Shown here: piece by piece, positions 37,014 through 44,684 of the stretch
How the letters are laid out: each line of letters begins with the position of its first letter
How positions within the stretch are numbered: position 1 is the stretch's first letter
Assembly: GCF_014208045.1 (NCBI RefSeq)
Contig: NZ_JACHML010000001.1
Location: 2,728,001-2,792,000, forward strand
Direction: 5' to 3'
Source: Microbacterium thalassium
GTDB taxonomy: Bacteria; Actinomycetota; Actinomycetes; Actinomycetales; Microbacteriaceae
DNA: 64,000 bases
Translations under genes and position numbers: made by a program
The notes under the pieces: generated by a model
What the model saw: only the letters and a program-made list of their open reading frames with translations
Database searches by the model: none
What the model was told of the DNA's origin: nothing

Positions 37014-37288
37014 CCGATCAGCCCGCTCGCCGGCGGTGGACGCGCCTGTGCGGGGTCACGCCCGGCGAGCGCGCGGTCCGCGCCGTCCTCGCGGTCTTCA
37101 TGGTCGCCCTGGCGTTCAGCTTCGGCGACAACCTGATCATCGCGATCCCCGCCGGCGCCGCGGCCGCCTACCTCGTCTTCGCGGCGGTCACCGGCTGGTG
37201 CCCCTCGCTCCCCCGCTTCTCCCGTGAGCACACGGTCGAGAAGAACACCCTCGGCGTCCCCGAGGCGCGTCAGCACATCGACGTGTAG
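37010..37288 (+). CDS. DUF2892 (YgaP-like) membrane protein
   Basis: 92 residues: RLCGVTPGERAVRAVLAV then two membrane helices with a GWCPSLP motif between or after them. DUF2892 domains are the membrane part of YgaP-type rhodaneses; here the rhodanese and the membrane domain are separate proteins in one cluster. GTG 37010 overlaps the trxA stop. Confidence 0.85.
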   Translation: MTDQPARRRWTRLCGVTPGERAVRAVLAVFMVALAFSFGDNLIIAIPAGAAAAYLVFAAVTGWCPSLPRFSREHTVEKNTLGVPEARQHIDV

Positions 37289-37328
37289 GTCTGCGCACCT
37301 CCCGGTCGTCGCAGCGTCGGAGAATCTG

Positions 37329-37343
37329 CCCTCCGTCGGAGGG
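37329..37343 (+). terminator. Short hairpin after the DUF2892 gene
   Basis: CCCTCC-GTC-GGAGGG followed by TTT, 40 bases after the DUF2892 stop. Modest stem, so tentative. The rest of 37289-37521 holds no convincing gene; at most a 31-codon open frame on the minus strand ending at 37412. Confidence 0.4.
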
Positions 37344-37521
37344 TTTCACGCAAGATCCTCCTGCGAACCCGCGATCGTCCGACGTTTGGCGCGCGTCCTC
37401 ACGCAGGCGAGTCAGCGCAGGGCCGTGCGACCGGTTGCCGTCGCCTCGAGCGCGACGCCGGCGCGGACGAAGAGCGTGAGGACGGGCTGCCTCCAGGTCG
37501 CGGCCATGATCACGCCCGCCG

Positions 37522-37800
37522 CTACCACCGCACCTCGACCTGAACCCGGAACTCGTTCTGGGTCGACCCGTCCGCCGTGCCCTCGTTGTAGGCGACGACG
37601 TCGTACCACCCGGGCGACACGTCGAGTGCCAGGCTCGACAGGAACGAGGAGTGCGTGCAGCAGTCGTCGGCTGTGACGACGAGCGACGCGGCGACGGTCT
37701 CCTCCGCATCGCGCAGTTCGACGACGAACGACGCGTCGGGCACGGCCGCCGTTCCGGTGATCGAGATCGACCCGCCCACCTGATAGACGTCACCGCACCT
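37522..37800 (-). pseudogene. C-terminal remnant of a secreted beta-sandwich protein
   Basis: A frame ending in TAG at 37522 reads as protein for about 90 codons: CGDVYQVGGSISITG at its start, a CCTHSSFL cysteine pair, SPGWYDVVAYNEG and QVEVRW at the end, the alternating pattern of an exported beta-sandwich domain. Upstream of about 37800 the frame turns to low-complexity Arg/Pro translation with no start codon or signal peptide, so the 5' part is missing. It abuts the end of the repeat-membrane-protein gene. Confidence 0.4.
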
Positions 37801-37855
37801 CGGGCTGCCATGAGAGTTCGCCCGGCCCGGACGGGTTCGACGACGGCCTGCCCGT

Positions 37856-38950
37856 CTACGATTCCTTCGGCGTGTCGGTCGTGTCGGTCGTGTCGCGGCG
37901 CACCGCCCACGCCCGCAACCGCGCAACCCAGTCGCGCACGGCCGATCCCTGAGGCATACCCCCACCCAGCGCGACCGCGACACCCACCAGCAGGACCGCG
38001 ACACCCGCCAGCAGGAACGCGACACCGGCCAGCACCGACCCCTGCCACAGCAACAAGACACCCAGCAGCAGAATTGCGACACCCGCCAGCAGTAACGCGA
38101 CACCGAACAGCCCCAACCGCTGCCGCAGGGACGCGACACCCATCAACAGGGACGCGACACCCCCCAGCAGGACCGCGACACTGCCCAGCACCGACCCCTG
38201 CCACAGGTACGCGACACCCAGCAGCAGCATTGCGACACTCGCCAGCAGGAACGCGACACCCCCCAGCGCCCACGGCTTGCCCAGATGCGCGACACCCGCC
38301 AGCAGGAACGCGACACCCACCAGCAGGACCGCGACACCGGCCAGCACCGACCCCTGCCGCAGGAACGCGACACCCACAAACAGGAACGCGACACCCACCA
38401 GCAGGGACGCGACACTGCCGAGCACCGACCACTGGCGAACGATCGCGACACCCCCCAGCAGGATCCCGACACCCAGCAGCAGGTTCCCGACACCGAACAG
38501 CACCGAACCTTGCTGCAGGAGCGTGACACCCAGCACAAGAAACGCGACACCCACCAGCAGGAACGCGACACCAGCGGCTACCTCGTTGGCAGCTACTCGG
38601 TTTCGTAGCGAGCGCCAGCTAATAAGGGTCGCTGCGGCCCACAGGAGGCCGACACCGGCGATGGTGGAGGCGAGCTGTCCAGTCGCAGCGAGGATCGGAC
38701 CGACGACAACATAGGACACAAGAACAATGCCGGCGACGACTCGACCCACCGGAGTGGGTCCAAGGTTGTCCCGATGGAAGATCGCCCCTGGGAACGTCAT
38801 GACGATGAGGACAACTGCAACGAGGTAGAGGAGCCAGATCCACCACTCCTCTTGCGTCCACGCGGCAACCCAACCCAGCGACACACCGACAAGCACCGTG
38901 GATACAAGCCAGAGTGCGACGCGGTTGGCCCCAACTCGGTCGTCGTTCAT
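37856..38950 (-). CDS. Membrane protein built of eight 26-residue repeats
   Basis: 364 residues from ATG 38950 (an in-frame ATG at 38989 is possible; neither has a strong ribosome site). Residues 1-126 hold four ordinary hydrophobic segments. Residues 127-334 are eight tandem 26-residue units of the form GVAxLLx-GVAxLxx-GVAxLxQGSVLx (7+7+12). Each can span a membrane once, with the Q/R-G-S part as the turn. Residues 335-364 are a charged tail with a DTTDTTDT run. No recognised family. Glycine every seventh residue would let helices pack closely. Function unknown. Confidence 0.8.
   Translation of the reverse strand: MNDDRVGANRVALWLVSTVLVGVSLGWVAAWTQEEWWIWLLYLVAVVLIVMTFPGAIFHRDNLGPTPVGRVVAGIVLVSYVVVGPILAATGQLASTIAGVGLLWAAATLISWRSLRNRVAANEVAAGVAFLLVGVAFLVLGVTLLQQGSVLFGVGNLLLGVGILLGGVAIVRQWSVLGSVASLLVGVAFLFVGVAFLRQGSVLAGVAVLLVGVAFLLAGVAHLGKPWALGGVAFLLASVAMLLLGVAYLWQGSVLGSVAVLLGGVASLLMGVASLRQRLGLFGVALLLAGVAILLLGVLLLWQGSVLAGVAFLLAGVAVLLVGVAVALGGGMPQGSAVRDWVARLRAWAVRRDTTDTTDTPKES
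37949..38572. repeat. Eight tandem 78-bp coding repeats
   Basis: DNA counterpart of the 26-residue repeats. A sub-repeat of 21 bases similar to GCGACACCCACCAGCAGGAA on the plus strand recurs about twice per unit. Units differ by many substitutions, so the array is old rather than freshly expanded. Confidence 0.85.
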
Positions 38951-39132
38951 GCGCACATCATCCCAGCAAGACAAACACGGGTGCACCACCTCGAGCCCCG
39001 GCGCGGTGCCTAGCGTCGCCCATGCACGCGCTCATGACCACGCTCGGGGGGCTGCTCGCGCTACCGGCACACCTTCAGCCGCCGCCGCTACGCTCCCCAT
39101 CGACGCCGGGCCGGGGCGAGACAGGAGCCCTC

Positions 39133-39396
39133 ATGCCGCCCGACTGGCACCCCATCCTCGACGCCGTCGAGGACCCGCCCGGTACCTTCCACGTCCTCGA
39201 CTCGCAGGGCCGCGAGTACGGCATCGCCAAGCTCCGCCGCGTCGGCGAGGACCGCCTCCGCTACCGCGCCGAGTACCGCGGCGAGCTCGCCGGGTGGGCC
39301 ACCTCGGCGCGCGTCGCGTGCGAGCGCATCCATGCGGCGTACCTCCTCGCGCACGGCCCGCAGGGCGGCCCGCTGGCCTCCTGGGGCGAGGGCTAA
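39133..39396 (+). CDS. Small phage-like protein of unknown function
   Basis: 87 residues starting MPPDWHPILDAVEDPPGTF, soluble, with a beta-rich first half and a helical end. AGGAG lies five bases before the ATG. The compact architecture and neighbourhood suggest a mobile-element gene, but there is no recognised domain. 182 bases separate it from the repeat membrane protein gene upstream (divergent). Confidence 0.55.
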   Translation: MPPDWHPILDAVEDPPGTFHVLDSQGREYGIAKLRRVGEDRLRYRAEYRGELAGWATSARVACERIHAAYLLAHGPQGGPLASWGEG

Positions 39397-39481
39397 GACA
39401 CCCGGAGCTCCGACCGTGATTAGAGTCCGCGAGAGCGGGCGATCAGTCACCGCGTCCCCTCCGGTCACTACGCTCAGCGAC

Positions 39482-39760
39482 ATGCTCACTACCGAGGAAT
39501 ATCAAGCCGCCATCCGCATCCGCCCGCCCGAGGAGCTCACAGAGGACGCCATGCGCGCCCTAGTGGCCGCCCGCCCCGAGGAGCGCCTCACAGAGCGCCT
39601 AGCGTGCGCCAGCTACCTCGACACCGTCGTCGTCCAGAGGAGGGCCGAGACGAGCGAGGAGGCCCAAGCGGAGCGCCTCAAGGCGTGGGCCGACCTCGGC
39701 ATCCGCATGCGCGCCGAGGAGGCCGCCGCCCGCTTCGAGCTCGGCGCGGGCGAGGTGTAG
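39482..39760 (+). CDS. Small helical protein of unknown function
   Basis: 92 residues, highly charged and helical (EEYQAAIRIRPPEELTEDA, then RAETSEEAQAERLKAW). Same strand as the 87-residue ORF, 85 bases after it. No domain recognised and no strong ribosome site. Probably cargo of the same mobile DNA. Confidence 0.45.
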   Translation: MLTTEEYQAAIRIRPPEELTEDAMRALVAARPEERLTERLACASYLDTVVVQRRAETSEEAQAERLKAWADLGIRMRAEEAAARFELGAGEV

Positions 39761-39838
39761 GACTGCCCGCCGCCGACGAGGCGCGAGCGTCTGGACACCC
39801 GAGTCACTGAATGTGTCTTTAGCGCGTCGGGAACGCCG

Positions 39839-40095
39839 GTGTTCAGTGCGAGCAGCAGATCGAGCGCTTCAGCGTCGCGGACCTCGCCCACCACGAGACG
39901 GTCGGGTCGCATCCGCAGCGCCTCCTTCACGAGTCGGCGCAGAGTCACCTCGCCCGTCCCCTCGAGGCTGGGCTGACGGCCCTGCAGCGCCACGAGATCG
40001 GGTGCCCGCACGGCGAGCTCGAACGTCTCCTCGACCGTCACGATGCGCTGATCGGGCGGGCAGGCTGCGATCAGCGCAGCCAGCAGCGTGGTCTT
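39839..40095 (-). pseudogene. Central fragment of a TadA/CpaF-type secretion ATPase
   Basis: Reads KTTLLAALIAACPPDQRIV, then TVEETFEL, the Walker B region RMRPDRLVVGEVRDAEALDLL and LALNTGVP, the ATPase core of a type II/IV secretion (Tad pilus) motor. It begins at the lysine of Walker A, with the preceding GxxG replaced by unrelated sequence, and stops where the family continues with the CTLHANS-type segment. The N-terminal part of the same gene is at 42893-43324, on the same strand 2.8 kb away. Confidence 0.75.
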
Positions 40096-40308
40096 GACTA
40101 GACCAGCATTTGTGCGTTCTTTTGATCTGGGCTATTTCCGCTCTGGCGGCATCGGCGTCCTGTTGCCCGTGCTGTGATGCGGGATCTACGGTCTGCGCCG
40201 GTCCACCTGTCCTAGCTTGTTCCCCTGTCTCGGCGTCCCAGCCCCCGCGAGCTTGCCCGAGAATAGACGGCCCATCGCCTAGGCTCGGGACTCATTGGGG
40301 AGGGATCG

Positions 40309-41301
40309 ATGCCGGAGAACACTACTGACCTGGCGACCGTGGCCAAAGTCTTCGTGAAGGTCGCGACGGATCTGCATCGGTCAGGGGACAACGGCATAGA
40401 CGAGCTCGCCATGCTCCCGCTGATCGAAGCGTGGGCAACCACGCTGGAGTGGGCAAAGACTGCAGGACTGACACCTGAGCAGGAAGAGGGCATCGTCAGC
40501 GCAGCCCAAGAAGCCCAGGAGGCGTACTCGACGTATGAATTGGTCCACGGCAAGAACAAGGCCGACGCCCTCGCCGCGGTGCGTGGATATCTAGACGTGT
40601 TCTCCGCAGTCTTCGGCGAGCTTCGTCGGGCGGGTCGGCCCGGAGCCGAGTTCGAACCCTATGAGGCGCGGATCTCGAAGGCCGCCGATCAGTCGGCGCA
40701 GGTGGTCGGCGTAGTGACCTACGTCAGCGATCGCACGCTGCAACTAGACCAGGCAATCAGCGAAACTCAGGAAGCCGCGCGAGAAGCCAAAGAGGCCCTG
40801 ATGCACGCGGAAAGAGCGGCCACGAGGAGCGCTACTTCCGCACTGGAGAGATCGTTCGAGACGACAGCGAAGTCGAGCGAGAAGGCTGCCTGGTGGTTCA
40901 GAGGACTGACTCTGGGAACACTGGTACTCACCGCGAGCTTGGGACTCTGGTTCATGATCGACCACACGCCTCCAGTTGGAGGAAACGTCGACTGGTATGG
41001 AGTCATCTACCGGCTCGCGATCCTTTCAGCTCTCGCGGCGCTGTCCGCCTACCTTGCGCGCCAGGCAACGCACTACAGACGACTCGCAACCTGGGCCCGC
41101 GGCATTGAGATCCAGCTGAAAGCGTTCCTAGGGTTCGTCAACGAGATCAAGGACGAGGACGCCCGCCAGACGATGTACGCGTTGTTCGGCAAGCGTGTAT
41201 TGGAAGCGCCACCAGAGGGGAAGTCAGGCGCCGATGACTCGATCACGAACATCATCCAGCCGATCATTGAGAACGCAGCGAAGCTTCGCGCCAACAACTA
41301 G
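40309..41301 (+). CDS. Membrane protein with coiled coil, unknown function
   Basis: 330 residues: helical soluble N-terminal half with a coiled-coil-prone stretch at about 135-195 (AISETQEAAREAKEALMHAERAA), two membrane helices at about 200-220 and 226-250, then a cytoplasmic C-terminus (HYRRLATWARGIEIQLKAFLGF, then ARQTMYALFGKRVL). The C-terminal pattern occurs in other bacterial membrane proteins of unknown function found in accessory regions. GGGAGG five bases before ATG 40309 supports the start. Codon bias is weaker than in neighbouring core genes, suggesting transfer. Confidence 0.75.
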   Translation: MPENTTDLATVAKVFVKVATDLHRSGDNGIDELAMLPLIEAWATTLEWAKTAGLTPEQEEGIVSAAQEAQEAYSTYELVHGKNKADALAAVRGYLDVFSAVFGELRRAGRPGAEFEPYEARISKAADQSAQVVGVVTYVSDRTLQLDQAISETQEAAREAKEALMHAERAATRSATSALERSFETTAKSSEKAAWWFRGLTLGTLVLTASLGLWFMIDHTPPVGGNVDWYGVIYRLAILSALAALSAYLARQATHYRRLATWARGIEIQLKAFLGFVNEIKDEDARQTMYALFGKRVLEAPPEGKSGADDSITNIIQPIIENAAKLRANN

Positions 41302-41319
41302 GCACTGTTCGCTGATGCC

Positions 41320-41430
41320 GCATCATCGTCCTCTGCCAGATGTAGGACCGTACGTTCGCGGTGATGAAGTCCTGGCACGGCGGCTCGCCGACGAGAATGT
41401 CGGTGGGTCCGACCAGACTGGCCGTAGCGG
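41320..41430 (-). pseudogene. Probable DNA cytosine-5 methyltransferase remnant
   Basis: A minus-strand frame reads VGPTDILVGEPPCQDFITAN, close to motif IV of m5C methyltransferases (usually DILxGGFPCQxFSxAN), which contains the catalytic Cys. About 35 codons look native; neither the SAM-binding start nor the rest of the enzyme is present around it. Recognition rests on this one motif. Confidence 0.35.
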
Positions 41431-41454
41431 TCCGACCGACCCATAATGAGAAGT

Positions 41455-41488
41455 GGGGTCGTCCGAAGCGCCAACTTCGGACGACCCC
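41455..41488. terminator. Strong hairpin between island genes
   Basis: Perfect 14-bp stem (GGGGTCGTCCGAAG and its complement) with a six-base loop, 150 bases after the 330-residue gene. No T-run on either side. Confidence 0.55.
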
Positions 41489-41547
41489 AGCAGGTCCGCC
41501 CTGCCAGCACTCTCTCTAGGGCGAGTGCGACCCTTTCAGCAGAGACT

Positions 41548-41585
41548 GCCCCCGTATCGACTTTCCAAAGGTCCGGGGGCTTTCT
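41548..41585 (+). terminator. Hairpin GCCCCCG...CGGGGGC followed by TTTCT
   Basis: Seven-bp outer stem with further pairing inside (GACTTT with AAGGTC) and a T-rich end, reading plus. Possible terminator at the end of the same transcript. Confidence 0.45.
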
Positions 41586-41731
41586 CCTGCTCGCTACTCT
41601 ACGAAGCACCTCCCCCACGGTGGCCGCCGGTGGCGCGCGTCACGCGGGTTATCCACACGCGGTGGGCGGTCTTCCGCGCGAGGCGGCCCGCTGCCCACAG
41701 ATGTGTCGAATTCTCATCGAGTTTCGCGCTG

Positions 41732-42052
41732 TCAGCCTGTGGATAACTCTCGCGTTGATGTGGTCGAAGATGTCCTTGGCGTCCTACAAGATGTCGATGC
41801 GGGTGGCGCGCTAGTACTCGCGCGCCAGGCGCTGCACCACCTCGCGATGTTCTCGACGTGCTGCCAGGGCTTCGCGCTCGGCACTCCCCCGCCGGCCACT
41901 CCCCACGCCTCGACGCCTGCGAGGGTCGCGGTCGATGCCGTGTGCTTGGGGGTGTTGAGGTGCCGGAAGATGCTGTGTTCGAGCGCGCCGGGGCCGATCG
42001 TCCCGACGTCCTCGATCGCGGCCCAGGTCGTGCGGCGCCTGGATCGTGGGTT
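41732..42052 (-). pseudogene. Degraded coding remnant in the island
   Basis: A minus-strand frame between TAG (42053-42055) and TGA (41732-41734) reads like protein over about 75 codons: TTWAAIEDVGTIGPGALEHS, then LAGVEAWGVAGGGV and KPWQHVENIARWCSAWRA. There is no start codon in the native-looking part and no recognised domain. Otherwise 41302-42104 contains only the two hairpins and the methyltransferase-like remnant. Confidence 0.3.
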
Positions 42053-42104
42053 CTAGATCGGCGCGCTGATCGAGAACCTCCAGCACGCCCCATCGCAGGA
42101 GCCC

Positions 42105-42836
42105 CTAGACCTGCGTCTTGAGAGCTGCGGCGCTCGCCCTGAGATTTGCCAGTCTCCGCAATTCCTTCATCTTGACATCGCGCGCTTCCGCCTTGCGGAT
42201 TGCCTTCGCAATCTTCTTCTCCATCTTGCGAGCTCTCTTGAACCAGAATCGCGCCTCTTGTGAGACGTCCGCGAACATAGCCTTGGCTTCCTCGGCGTGT
42301 GGCCAGTCGGGATCTCGCCGGGCCATGCGATCCATGTAGGACAGTCGTGTCAACTGGTCAGCGAACTGGTGGACAATCTGACGATGTTGCTCCGCGGACA
42401 AACGGTTCATCGCGTAGACCTCGGCCCGCAGACGAGACACCTCACGTTCGCGACGACCAACCCTGGAGAATGGGAGACGATTCCACTGGTCGATTGCCAC
42501 GTCGCTCACGAGCGCAACTCCAAGGTTCAGCGCGGGCACGAAGAGCGCCAACCCAGCCGCCGAAACGAGCCCGAGTTCGGGCCAGAATGTCGCCTGGGCT
42601 GTGGGCTCAACATTCGCCCGGAGATTCGTGAGCGCAACCTGGAACACGGCAAAGAGGACGAACGCGATGCCGACATAGAGGACGGCGTAGAGCACCCTCA
42701 TCGGCTTCGTCGCGGCCAGCACCTTCTTCTTCGAGAATGAGCGCGAGAACAATCGCGCCTCGAAGATAAAAGCGACTGCCAAGACCGGCACGATCTGAGC
42801 GATGGTCGCCCAGTAGGTGCTGTAATCATCGCCCAC
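42105..42836 (-). CDS. Membrane protein with C-terminal coiled coil, unknown function
   Basis: 243 residues: three hydrophobic segments (about 8-27, 46-68 and 87-112), then a long helical, strongly charged C-terminus with coiled-coil character (RREREVSRLRAEVYAMNRL, later KMEKKIAKAIRKAEARDVKM). No known domain. The architecture mirrors that of the 330-residue protein at 40309 (membrane helices plus coiled coil), and codon use is similarly AT-leaning for this genome. It stops 56 bases short of the tadA fragment. Confidence 0.72.
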   Translation of the reverse strand: MGDDYSTYWATIAQIVPVLAVAFIFEARLFSRSFSKKKVLAATKPMRVLYAVLYVGIAFVLFAVFQVALTNLRANVEPTAQATFWPELGLVSAAGLALFVPALNLGVALVSDVAIDQWNRLPFSRVGRREREVSRLRAEVYAMNRLSAEQHRQIVHQFADQLTRLSYMDRMARRDPDWPHAEEAKAMFADVSQEARFWFKRARKMEKKIAKAIRKAEARDVKMKELRRLANLRASAAALKTQV

Positions 42837-42889
42837 GCGCTCAACCTATCGAGCGGCGAGGACAATCTGAAAAGCCCCAGGTCAGTGAT

Positions 42890-42913
42890 ATGTCAATTTG
42901 TTGGTATTGACAT
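42890..42913. repeat. Inverted repeat ATGTCAAT-N8-ATTGACAT at the island edge
   Basis: Eight-base perfect arms, precisely where the tadA N-terminal fragment loses similarity to its family. May be the terminus of the inserted element or a hairpin. Confidence 0.5.
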
Positions 42914-43324
42914 GTCGGCGCGGCGGCCCGTCGCGTGCAGCATCCGCTCGACCAGGTCCCGCACCGCGGAGTCGGTCAGGGCCAGTGGGACGCGCTCGGG
43001 AGTTCCGGACCGCGCGACGAAGATGCGATCTGGAGCATTGATCCAGAGTTCTTCGACGGTCGGATCGTCCAGATAGGCCTGCAGCGGTCCGTAGCCGGCG
43101 ACCGAGGCGATCACCTCGCGGACGCACGCGAGCTCGTCGTCGATCGTGGCCGCGCCGCGGGCGAGCGCGAAGTCGCTGTGACGGCGCACCTCGGCGCGAG
43201 CGATGTGGGCGGCCAGTTCGGGATCCGTCGACGGGTCGGCCCGCTCGGCGCGCAGACGCTCGCGGACGCGCTCGACGATCGCGCGCACCGGATCGGCGGC
43301 TGCGGGGACGGCGGCGAGGCTCAC
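42893..43324 (-). pseudogene. N-terminal fragment of a TadA/CpaF-type secretion ATPase
   Basis: GTG 43324, with GAGGAT six bases upstream, opens a 143-codon frame with the N-terminal domain of Tad-pilus ATPases: VAGYGPLQAYLDDPTVEELW, then INAPDRIFVARSG and VERMLHATGRRADMS. The family continues with another 70 or so residues to Walker A; here it breaks into foreign sequence and stops at 42893. The central ATPase fragment is at 39839-40095. No tadB, tadC or pilin gene remains. Confidence 0.8.
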
Positions 43325-43425
43325 ACGGCGATCCTCGCAAGATCGCCCCGCGCTCCTGCGGACTTATCCACAGGTGACGAAAGCGCCCGACTCGGGCAGG
43401 ATGGGCGGTGGTGGAAGGAGCCGCG

Positions 43426-43686
43426 ATGACCGACGTCGACGAGCAGCAGCCCAGCCCCGAAGAGCCGGCCGAGAACAAGCGCACGAAGAAGCAGAAGAGT
43501 GTCGCGGCGACGATCCTGTCGATCCCGTTCGCGATCCTGCAGTTCGCGTACATGTTCCTGGCGTTCTGGGACCTGTACAACCGTCCCGCCGAGGACGTGA
43601 AAGGGCCGAAGCCGGCATGGATCCCCGTGATCCTGATCAACTGGGTGGGCCCGACCAGCTACTTCATGTTCGGCATCCGCCGCTGA
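43426..43686 (+). CDS. Small PLDc_N-like membrane protein
   Basis: 86 residues: charged N-terminus, then two membrane helices separated by FWDLYNRPAEDVKGPKPAW, closing WVGPTSYFMFGIRR. This resembles the isolated N-terminal membrane domain of cardiolipin synthases (PLDc_N). GGAAGGAG is five bases before ATG 43426. Confidence 0.75.
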   Translation: MTDVDEQQPSPEEPAENKRTKKQKSVAATILSIPFAILQFAYMFLAFWDLYNRPAEDVKGPKPAWIPVILINWVGPTSYFMFGIRR

Positions 43687-43757
43687 CGGGAACAGCCGCA
43701 GGGCCGGGGAATCCCGGCCGAGCGGCCCCCTGCGCGTCAGTAGACTGATTCGGACTC

Positions 43758-43839
43758 GCGGGAGTGGTGAAATCGGCAGACACGCAGGATTTAGGTTCCT
43801 GTGCCTTCGGGCGTGTGGGTTCAAGTCCCACCTTCCGCA
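43758..43839 (+). tRNA. tRNA-Leu (anticodon TAG)
   Basis: 82 bases without encoded CCA. Acceptor GCGGGAG/CTTCCGC, anticodon arm CAGGA-TTTAGGT-TCCTG giving TAG, a long variable arm (GCCTTCGGGC) as in class II tRNAs, and T-arm GGGTTCAAGTCCC. No duplicated 3' end was noticed, so no sign of an integrated element. Confidence 0.95.
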
Positions 43840-43864
43840 CGTTGCGGCCCTGCCGTGACCGGCC

Positions 43865-44662
43865 ATGCCGACCCCAGCCACCGACGGGAATCCCGCCTTG
43901 CAGCCCACAGCGCTCATCCCCTGGCTCGACCCCGAGACGATCATCGCGGCCGCCGGACCCTGGGCCCTGTTGGTGGTGTGCCTCATCGTCTTCGCCGAGA
44001 CGGGGCTCCTGGTCGGCTTCCTGCTGCCGGGTGACACGCTGCTGATCATCTCGGGCCTGCTCTCGCACGAGCAGCCCTTCGCGCCGCACGGGGTGTTCGG
44101 CATCAGCGTGTGGTGGGTTTCGCTGCTCATCGGCGTCTCGGCGTTCCTCGGTGGCGAGGTCGGCTACTTCATCGGGCACAAGGGCGGCCCCGCGGTGTTC
44201 GAGCGCAAGGAGTCGGGCCTGTTCAGCCGGCGCAACGTCGAGCGCACGAACATGTTCTTCGAGCGGTACGGCGGGCTGACGATCATCCTGGCGCGCTTCG
44301 TGCCGATCGTGCGCACGTTCGCGCCGGTCGCGGCCGGCGTCGGGCACATGCACAAGGGCAAGTACACGCTCTACAACCTCATCGGCGCGATCCTGTGGGG
44401 CTTCGGCCTGACGATGTTCGGCTATCTGCTCGGCTTCATCCCGCCGGTGGCGTGGTTCGTCCAGGAGTACATCGACCTCATCCTGCTGGTCGCCGTCGGC
44501 GGCACCGTGATCTTCATCCTGTGGCACTACTTCGCCGAGAAGCGCAAGGCGCAACGAGACCAGGCCGGCGACACCGACGACGAGCCGCGACCGGCCACCA
44601 CGGGCCGCGTCTTCGAGGACGCCCCGGAGGCCGGCCGCGGCGGCGACGACGAGATGGGCTGA
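43865..44662 (+). CDS. DedA family membrane protein
   Basis: 265 residues with the DedA/VTT core: FAETGLLVGFLLPGDTLLI near residue 43, GYFIGHKGG, then ARFVPIVRTFAPVAAGVGHM with its conserved arginines. DedA proteins move polyprenyl or phospholipid carriers across the membrane. A short hydrophilic tail follows. It begins 25 bases after tRNA-Leu. Confidence 0.9.
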   Translation: MPTPATDGNPALQPTALIPWLDPETIIAAAGPWALLVVCLIVFAETGLLVGFLLPGDTLLIISGLLSHEQPFAPHGVFGISVWWVSLLIGVSAFLGGEVGYFIGHKGGPAVFERKESGLFSRRNVERTNMFFERYGGLTIILARFVPIVRTFAPVAAGVGHMHKGKYTLYNLIGAILWGFGLTMFGYLLGFIPPVAWFVQEYIDLILLVAVGGTVIFILWHYFAEKRKAQRDQAGDTDDEPRPATTGRVFEDAPEAGRGGDDEMG

Positions 44663-44684
44663 CCGGCAGGCGGACGCCCCGGAC

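Noticed and set aside
37412..37510. A 31-codon minus-strand ORF
   Set aside because: Has an ATG and plausible residues but no ribosome site, no partner gene and no recognisable features; too short to support.
37651..38526. A plus-strand frame translating to RHPPAGTRH-like repeats
   Set aside because: It is the antisense reading of the 26-residue repeat array; the minus-strand frame gives coherent membrane helices, exact periodicity and a plausible start.
37949..38572. Possible CRISPR array because short repeats recur every 21-30 bases
   Set aside because: Units are 78 bp with internal 21-bp sub-repeats, diverged from one another, in frame throughout, without unique spacers or cas genes.
39133..42836. 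Insertion sequence or prophage in the accessory region
   Set aside because: No transposase, integrase, recombinase or phage structural gene could be read in any frame; only cargo-like genes and remnants remain.
43758..43839. tRNA-Leu as integration site of the 37-43 kb accessory region
   Set aside because: The island ends inside tadA about 850 bases away, no copy of the tRNA 3' end was noticed on the other side, and no integrase gene exists.
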